Shown here: piece by piece, positions 58,893 to 64,000 of the stretch | Layout of the letters: each line of letters opens with the position of its first letter | Numbering within the stretch: the first letter of the stretch is position 1 | Assembly (NCBI GenBank): GCA_046349435.1 | Contig: JAXMCI010000012.1 | Span: 1-64,000, forward strand | Length of the DNA stretch: 64,000 bases | Direction: 5' to 3' | From: JAXMCI01 sp046349435 | Lineage (GTDB): Bacteria; Pseudomonadota; Alphaproteobacteria; Dongiales; Dongiaceae | Made by a program: the position numbers and the translations under genes | Notes under the pieces: model-generated | Databases searched by the model: none | The model's input: the letters and a program-made list of their open reading frames with translations, nothing else | What the model was told of the DNA's origin: nothing

Positions 58893-61142
58893 ATGCGGAT
58901 CGTCGGATATGCCGACCGGCTGGCCGTGCGGCCGGGCGAGGCGGTCGCCTTCAAGGTCAGCTGCGCGGCCCCGCGCTACGCGGTCGAGATCCAGCGCCTC
59001 TGGCACGGCGACATCAATCCCGCAGGGCCGGGATACAAGGCGGACCCTGTCGACTCGCCGGTGAACCGGTCCTATCCCGGGCGCGCGCAGCAGATTCGTC
59101 CCGGATCCTATGTCCGGATTCCGGACGAGGCCGGCATCCTGGCCGGGCTGCCGCGCTTCACGCTGTGCTGCTGGGCCTTTCCCACCCTGATCGGCGGCGG
59201 CCGGCGCGGCCTCCTGACCCGGCGGTCGGCGGCGTCGGACACCGGCTTCGGTCTCTTCCTCGAGAGCGAGGGCGACCTCGCGCTGGTGGTCGACGGCGGT
59301 CCCGGGGCGCCGGTCACGCTGCGCACGAGGGTCCCGCTGCCACCGCGGCGATGGTCCCTGCTGGCCGCGAGCGTCGACCTCGCCGCCGGAAGCGTGGTGC
59401 TCTACCAGCTGCCGCGCGAGCGCTGGCCCGACGATCCGGCGCAGGCGATCGTGCGGGCGGCGATGCCGGGGCTCGCTTTGCCGGGCGGGAGCGGCGCCGT
59501 GCTGATCGCGGCGGCGGCCGGCAAGGCGCCGCCGGCTCCCGATGACGTGGCGGCGTTCTTCAACGGCAAGATCGACCGGCCGGCGGTCTTCTCCCGCGTG
59601 CTGGCCGCCAGCGAGCTCGAGGCGATTCGGGAGGGGCGCGCCGCCTGGCCCGCCGCCGATGCGCTCGCCGCCTGGGACTTCTCGATCGGCATCGGCGGCG
59701 GCGCCATCGCCGACCGGGCCGCCCACGGGCTCCACGGCCGCGCCGTCAACCAGCCGACGCGCGGCGTCACCGGCCACAACTGGACGGGCGCCGAGGAGCG
59801 GTTCTCGGTCTCCGCCGAAGGCCACGGCGCGATCCATTTCCACGAGGACGACCTCGAGGATGCCGGCTGGCAGACCGACTTCACGCTCACCGTCCCGGCG
59901 GGCTGGGAGAGCGGCATCTACGCCGCGCGGCTGACCGCCGGCGCGGACGAGGATCTCGTGCCGTTCGTGGTCCGCCCCGCGCGGAGTGCCGCCGCGCGGC
60001 CGATCGCCCTCCTGCTGCCGACGCTGACCTACATCGCCTACGGCAACGAGCATCTGGCGACGGCGCCGGGCGGGCTGCTGGAATCGCTCGGCCTGTCGCT
60101 CGAGGACTGGCTGGCGGCCGAGGCCACGCCCTACGAGCGGAGCATCTACCGCTACACGATCGCCCAGCGGCTGCACAGCCTCTACGATCGGCACGCCGAC
60201 GGCAGCGGCGTCTGCTATGCCTCCCGGCTCCGGCCGCTGGTCAACATCCGGCCGCGCTTCAACAAGTCGACCCAGCGCTGGCGCCATCCGCACATGCTGT
60301 CCTGCGATCTCTACATCGCCGACTGGATGCGCGCGAAGGGCTTCGAGCACGACACCATCGACGACGAGTGCCTCCACGCCGAGGGCGCCGCGCTGCTCTC
60401 GCGCTACAAGGTGATCGTCACCGGCGCCCACCCGGAATACTGGACGGCGCGCATGCTGGCCGCCCTGCGCGCCTATCTCGCCGAGGGCGGGCGCCTGCTC
60501 TATCTCGGCGGCAACGGCTTCTACTGGGTGACGACGATCGACGAGGAGCGCCCGCATCTCATCGAGGTGCGCCGCGGCTTCGCCGGGGTGCGCGCCTGGA
60601 CCTCGGAGCCGGGCGAGCAGTACCACAGCATGACCGGAGAGCTCGGCGGGCTCTGGCGCTTCCGCGGGCAGCCGCCGGAATCCGTGGTCGGTGTAGGATT
60701 CTCGGCCTATAGCGGCCTGGCCCAGGCACGCCCCTACCGCCGGACGCCGGCCAGCCACGACCCGAGGGTCGCCTTCGTCTTCGACGGCGTCGAGGAGGAG
60801 ATCATCGGCGATTTCGGCCTCCATTCGGGCGGCGCCGCCGGGTGGGAGATCGACAGCGTCGACCCCGCGCTGGGCACGCCGCCCGGTGCCGTCGTTCTGG
60901 CCTCGTCCTTCGGCCACTCGGCGGCGTTCCGTCCCGTCATCGAGGCCTATTCCGAGATCCCCGCCGCCCAGTCGTGGGAGCCGCATGCCGACCTCACCTG
61001 GTTCGAGGGCCCGAAGGGCGGGGCGGTCTTCTCCGTCGGCTCGATGACCTGGTGCGGCTCGCTGTCCTGGAACAACTACGACAACAGCGTCTCGCGGATC
61101 ACGGAGAACGTGCTGCGGCGCTTCGCGACCGGTGCAGCATGA
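58893..61142 (+). CDS. N,N-dimethylformamidase large-subunit homologue
   Basis: A 749-residue protein whose family reference hydrolyses dimethylformamide to dimethylamine and formate with an iron bound by two Tyr and one Glu. An N-terminal beta domain (GYADRLAVRPGEAVAFKVSC; YEVEIQRLWHGD-like AVEIQRLWHGD) and a lectin/LamG-type domain (FTLCCWAFPTLIGGGRRGLL; WSLLAASVDLAAGSVVLYQL) precede the catalytic part: LLLPTLTYIAYGNEH, KVIVTGAHPEYWTARMLAAL and GRLLYLGGNGFYWVTT. These hold plausible Tyr and Glu ligands. No small DmfA1-like subunit lies nearby, so the real substrate may differ. ATG 58893 has GAGGGAG just upstream. Its stop overlaps the next gene (ATGA). Confidence 0.82.
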   Translation: MRIVGYADRLAVRPGEAVAFKVSCAAPRYAVEIQRLWHGDINPAGPGYKADPVDSPVNRSYPGRAQQIRPGSYVRIPDEAGILAGLPRFTLCCWAFPTLIGGGRRGLLTRRSAASDTGFGLFLESEGDLALVVDGGPGAPVTLRTRVPLPPRRWSLLAASVDLAAGSVVLYQLPRERWPDDPAQAIVRAAMPGLALPGGSGAVLIAAAAGKAPPAPDDVAAFFNGKIDRPAVFSRVLAASELEAIREGRAAWPAADALAAWDFSIGIGGGAIADRAAHGLHGRAVNQPTRGVTGHNWTGAEERFSVSAEGHGAIHFHEDDLEDAGWQTDFTLTVPAGWESGIYAARLTAGADEDLVPFVVRPARSAAARPIALLLPTLTYIAYGNEHLATAPGGLLESLGLSLEDWLAAEATPYERSIYRYTIAQRLHSLYDRHADGSGVCYASRLRPLVNIRPRFNKSTQRWRHPHMLSCDLYIADWMRAKGFEHDTIDDECLHAEGAALLSRYKVIVTGAHPEYWTARMLAALRAYLAEGGRLLYLGGNGFYWVTTIDEERPHLIEVRRGFAGVRAWTSEPGEQYHSMTGELGGLWRFRGQPPESVVGVGFSAYSGLAQARPYRRTPASHDPRVAFVFDGVEEEIIGDFGLHSGGAAGWEIDSVDPALGTPPGAVVLASSFGHSAAFRPVIEAYSEIPAAQSWEPHADLTWFEGPKGGAVFSVGSMTWCGSLSWNNYDNSVSRITENVLRRFATGAA

Positions 61143-62548
61143 GGACCCGGGTCGAGGGACGCTGCCTGTGGCTGCGGCAGGCGATCGCGCCCGACGAGGA
61201 GGATGCGCCGCCGCTGGAGGGCGCGCAGCGGGCCGATGTCGCGATCGTCGGCGGCGGCTATGCCGGGCTGTGGACGGCGCTCGAGCTGAAGCGCCGGCAG
61301 CCCTCGCTCGACGTCGCCATCCTCGAGGCCGACATCTGCGGCGGCGGGGCGAGCGGGCGCAACTCGGGCATGGTCATCGCCCAGTGGGCGAAGATCGCGG
61401 CGCTGGAGGCCCGCTGCGGCGTCGAGGGCGCGCTGCGGCTGGGCCACGCCTTCGCGGCCGCCGTCGCGCAGATCGGCAGCGTCTGCGCCGAGCATGGCAT
61501 CGACGCCGAGTTCCGGCCCGACGGCTGGCTCTGGGCCGCCACCTGCGCGCGGCATGTCGGCTCCTGGAACGGCATCCTCGAGGCGCTCGAGGCGCGCGGG
61601 CTGGCGCCGATGCGCCGGGTCGACGCCCGGGAGATCGCCGCCCCGGCGGGAAGCGACCGCTTCTGGGGCGGGGTCCACGATCCGGCGGCGGCCACGGTCC
61701 ATCCGGGCAAGCTGGTGCGCGGCCTGCGCCGGCTGGCGATCGAGCGCGGCGTGCGGCTGCATGAGAACGCGGCGATGACGGCGCTGGAGCGGCGATCGCC
61801 GCCGGTGGTGCGAACGGCGCGGGGCAGCCTGACGGCGGAGCGCGTCATCCTGGCCATGAACGCCTGGTCGACAGCCCTGCCCGAGCTGCGGCCGGCGATC
61901 CTGGTGATCGCCAGCGACGATGCCGCCACGCAGCCGGCGCCCGAGGCGATCGAGCGCGCCGGCTACGGCCGCGGCCCGCTGGTGACGGATTCGCAGACCT
62001 TCGTCACCGGCTTCCGGAGAACCGCGGACCATCGCCTGGTGGCCGGCGTGACCGGCGGCATGGTCGGCTTCGGCGGGCTGCGCAACGCCAGGTTCGAAGG
62101 CCGGTCGGCGCGGGAGGCCGACATCCGGGACAGCATCCGCCGGGCCCATCCCGGGCTGGCGGAAATCCCCTTCGCCGACAGCTGGTACGGCCCGATCGAC
62201 CGGACCCGCAGCGGCCTGCCGCTGTTCGGCCGGCTGCCGGGCCACCCCGGCATCCTCTACGGCTACGGCTTCTCCGGGAACGGCATCGCCACCACGCCGG
62301 TGGCCGGCCGGATCCTCGCCTCGCTCGCCCTCGACCAGCGCGACGAGTGGTCGGGCTGCGGGCTGGTCCATCCGGTCGAGCCCTGGCTGCCGCCCGAGCC
62401 CGTCCGCTACATCGGCGCGCACCTGGTGCGGGCCGCCGTGCGGCGCAAGGACCGGCTGGCGCACCGCGACCGCGAGCCCGGGCCGGTGGCGCGCCGGCTG
62501 GCGGCGCTGGCCCCGGGCGGCATCACGACATCGCGGGTCAAGAGCTAG
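61139..62548 (+). CDS. FAD-dependent amine oxidoreductase (DadA/PuuB type)
   Basis: A 469-residue DAO-family flavoprotein. The FAD site is ADVAIVGGGYAGLWTALELK, followed by ILEADICGGGASGRNSGMVI, typical of gamma-glutamylputrescine oxidase-like enzymes. Later segments are DPAAATVHPGKLVRGLRRLA, RVILAMNAWSTALPELRPA and LFGRLPGHPGILYGYGFSGN with the C-terminal FAD contact. It would oxidise a secondary or primary amine. ATG 61139 overlaps the stop of the amidase homologue by 4 bp, so both are made together and the amine may be the amidase product. Confidence 0.88.
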   Translation: MRTRVEGRCLWLRQAIAPDEEDAPPLEGAQRADVAIVGGGYAGLWTALELKRRQPSLDVAILEADICGGGASGRNSGMVIAQWAKIAALEARCGVEGALRLGHAFAAAVAQIGSVCAEHGIDAEFRPDGWLWAATCARHVGSWNGILEALEARGLAPMRRVDAREIAAPAGSDRFWGGVHDPAAATVHPGKLVRGLRRLAIERGVRLHENAAMTALERRSPPVVRTARGSLTAERVILAMNAWSTALPELRPAILVIASDDAATQPAPEAIERAGYGRGPLVTDSQTFVTGFRRTADHRLVAGVTGGMVGFGGLRNARFEGRSAREADIRDSIRRAHPGLAEIPFADSWYGPIDRTRSGLPLFGRLPGHPGILYGYGFSGNGIATTPVAGRILASLALDQRDEWSGCGLVHPVEPWLPPEPVRYIGAHLVRAAVRRKDRLAHRDREPGPVARRLAALAPGGITTSRVKS

Positions 62549-62573
62549 CTACAACCAGCGGAGGATGCCAGCC

Positions 62574-62939
62574 ATGACGGGGCCGACCCATTTCAGGCGC
62601 GGCGAGCTGCCGATGATCTCCTGCAAGGTGCCGGGCGGCGAGACGCGGATCGCCCGCGTGGTCAATGCCGGCAACAGCCGGCACATGGGCGGCGGGCTGG
62701 AGATCGTCGAGAACGTCCGCTTCGACTGGACCACCCTCTACGACGAGATCCTGTTCATCCACGAGGGGTCGATGATCGTCCGCACCCAGGGCCGCACGAT
62801 GGAGTGCCATCCGGGCGACATCGTCTGGATTCCCGAGGGATCGACGCTCGACTACGACCTGACCGGCCGCCGCTGCGCCTATTTCTACGCGCTCTACCCC
62901 GGCGACTGGGCCGCGCGGCACGGCATCGCCGAGCCCTGA
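62574..62939 (+). CDS. Cupin, EutQ-like
   Basis: A 121-residue small beta-barrel protein: GGGLEIVENVRFDWTTLYDE then ILFIHEGSMIVRTQGRTMEC and HPGDIVWIPEGSTLDYDLTG. The order matches cupin motifs with conserved Glu, His and Gly residues; the PGDIVWIPEGS motif is characteristic of EutQ-like cupins. Similar genes accompany amine or ethanolamine metabolism. GGAGG at 62560-62564 is 9 nt from ATG 62574, better than for the ATG at 62565, so 62574 is preferred. It follows the oxidoreductase gene by about 25 bp. Confidence 0.85.
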   Translation: MTGPTHFRRGELPMISCKVPGGETRIARVVNAGNSRHMGGGLEIVENVRFDWTTLYDEILFIHEGSMIVRTQGRTMECHPGDIVWIPEGSTLDYDLTGRRCAYFYALYPGDWAARHGIAEP

Positions 62940-62961
62940 GGCCGATCGGCCGTCGGTTCCC

Positions 62962-64000
62962 TCACAGCGGCAGGAGCGTGACCTCCGCCTCCAGCCGCTC
63001 GCAGGCGACCTCGACCTCCCAGCGCCGGACGCCGCGGGTCAGCACGGCCGGATCGGTGATCCAGCCGAGCGCCGCCGGGTGGCCCGTCCGGTAGCCGAAC
63101 CCGCCGCTGCTGGTCATGCCGACCACCGCGCCGTCGGCCAGGATCGGCTCCTGCCGGAACAGCGGGATGTGGTCGTCGCGGCCGAGGATGGCGAGCCGGG
63201 CCAGCCGCTGGCGGACGGGCAGCCCGCCGAGCGCCGCACGGCCGATGAAGTCGCGGCCGCCGTCGGTCGCCAGGGCGATGCCGAGCTCGGCCGGGACGAC
63301 GGTGTCGTCGATCTCGACGCCCCAGGCGCCCTCGCCGGCCTCGATGCGCAGCGAGCGGGCGGCGTAGCTGCCGGCACAGGCGAGCCCGAGGGGCCGGCCG
63401 GCCTCGCGCAGCGTCTCGAAGCCATGCGCGGCGAAGTCGCTCGCCAGCAGCAGGCAGGTTCCGGGCAGGCCGAAGGCCGGCTCCGCCCAGGCCACGACGG
63501 GCGCGTAGCCGATCGCGGTCGCGCCGCCGGCGGCCAGCGCCGCCGCCTGCGGGCCGACCAGGCGGAGCAGCGTCCAGGCGGCGGCGACGTCGGCGACCGC
63601 GACGCCCATCTCCGCGGCACCCTGCCGCCGCAGCCAGTCGGCGTCGCGGCGCTGGCTCGCCGGCGCGGTCAGCACCAGGAAGCGGTCCGCCGCGAGCCGG
63701 ACGATCGTGGGCATCGAGACGATGCGGCCCTGGCGGTTCAGCCACAGGGTCGGGCGCGCGCCGCCGGCCGGCAGGTCCATCGGGTGTGCCGAGACCCGGT
63801 CCAGCAGCGCGGCGGCGCGCTCGCCCTCGACCAGGATCTTCGCCTGCGCCGACTCGTCGAACAGCGCCACCGCCGCGCCGGCGGCGCGGCACTCCGCCTC
63901 GCACCAGCCCGCCCAGCTCGGCCGGCCGTAGCCGTACTCGATCGCCGGCCGGCTGCCGGCCGGGGCGAAGACGAGCGGCAGCTCGAAGCCCGCCCGCTCG
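62962..64000 (-). CDS. Dimethylglycine/sarcosine dehydrogenase-like protein, 5' end beyond window
   Basis: The minus-strand frame is open to the window edge; about 345 C-terminal residues are visible. They begin ERAGFELPLVFAPAGSRPAI then EYGYGRPSWAGWCEAECRAA and VALFDESAQAKILVEGE. This is the join between the FAD-oxidase half and the folate-binding GcvT half of dimethylglycine dehydrogenase/sarcosine oxidase-like enzymes. The aminomethyltransferase part continues (LDRVSAHPMDLPAGGARPTL; WGVEIDDTVVPAELGIALA; DFIGRAALGG) to the end. Such enzymes demethylate N-methyl amines and pass the carbon to tetrahydrofolate. It is convergent with the cupin gene. Confidence 0.88.
   Translation of the reverse strand, partial: ERAGFELPLVFAPAGSRPAIEYGYGRPSWAGWCEAECRAAGAAVALFDESAQAKILVEGERAAALLDRVSAHPMDLPAGGARPTLWLNRQGRIVSMPTIVRLAADRFLVLTAPASQRRDADWLRRQGAAEMGVAVADVAAAWTLLRLVGPQAAALAAGGATAIGYAPVVAWAEPAFGLPGTCLLLASDFAAHGFETLREAGRPLGLACAGSYAARSLRIEAGEGAWGVEIDDTVVPAELGIALATDGGRDFIGRAALGGLPVRQRLARLAILGRDDHIPLFRQEPILADGAVVGMTSSGGFGYRTGHPAALGWITDPAVLTRGVRRWEVEVACERLEAEVTLLPL

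Overview
The window is GC-rich DNA (protein genes roughly 70% GC or more) from an alphaproteobacterium, most likely Rhodospirillales or a near relative. The evidence is gene content and order: aroK-aroB-corC; lysC-ptsP-rodZ-ispG-hisS; prfA-prmC-DUF4167-clpB; secA divergent from a parvulin and argJ; and a 16S-Ile-Ala-23S-5S ribosomal operon.

1-42.2 kb is ordinary chromosome. It holds a J-domain protein and BolA, a CNNM/CorC transporter, shikimate genes (aroB, aroK), xerD, a malyl-CoA-lyase-type protein with accA, an amidohydrolase, secA, a periplasmic PPIase, argJ, a GNAT-Nudix fusion, comF, glutaredoxin, nitrilase-family and peroxiredoxin genes, ubiG, lysC, a nitronate-monooxygenase-like protein, ptsP, rodZ, ispG, hisS, hemA, prfA, prmC, clpB and an M23 murein peptidase. 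Two points stand out. A glutamyl-tRNA-reductase-type hemA sits directly before prfA-prmC. A long exported protein gene (6386-8272) carries two compensating frameshifts.

42.4-47.9 kb is a ribosomal RNA operon with a good promoter. Its 16S, tRNA-Ile, tRNA-Ala, 23S and 5S sequences are all recognisable but full of indels and substitutions, even at universally conserved positions such as the 530 loop, the anti-Shine-Dalgarno and the tRNA-Ala anticodon loop. About 400 bp in the middle of the 23S (46757-47170) is CpG-poor and looks vertebrate-like or otherwise foreign. This is far more like a bad consensus or chimera than a real operon, so no rRNA phylogeny should rest on it.

48.2-55.1 kb is an accessory island. 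An apparently complete IS66-family element (48213-50773, imperfect terminal inverted repeats) is followed by a HipB/HipA toxin-antitoxin pair, then an RHS-repeat protein fragment with an AT-rich small membrane or exported protein, then a decayed, truncated second IS66 element ending in GTAAGCG. The hipBA promoter region holds three palindromic operators at an exact 27-bp pitch. A palindrome-rich repeat built on GTGTCCAC occurs downstream of hipA, again at 56.4 kb, and in simpler form at the start of the intact IS66 tnpA.

55.1-64 kb carries an ATP-grasp protein, a MOSC protein and a catabolic-looking cluster: a flavin monooxygenase, a dimethylformamidase large-subunit homologue, a DadA/PuuB-type amine oxidoreductase, a EutQ-like cupin and a dimethylglycine/sarcosine-dehydrogenase-like protein cut by the window end. 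Together these suggest breakdown of an N-alkylated amide or amine; the substrate cannot be read from sequence.
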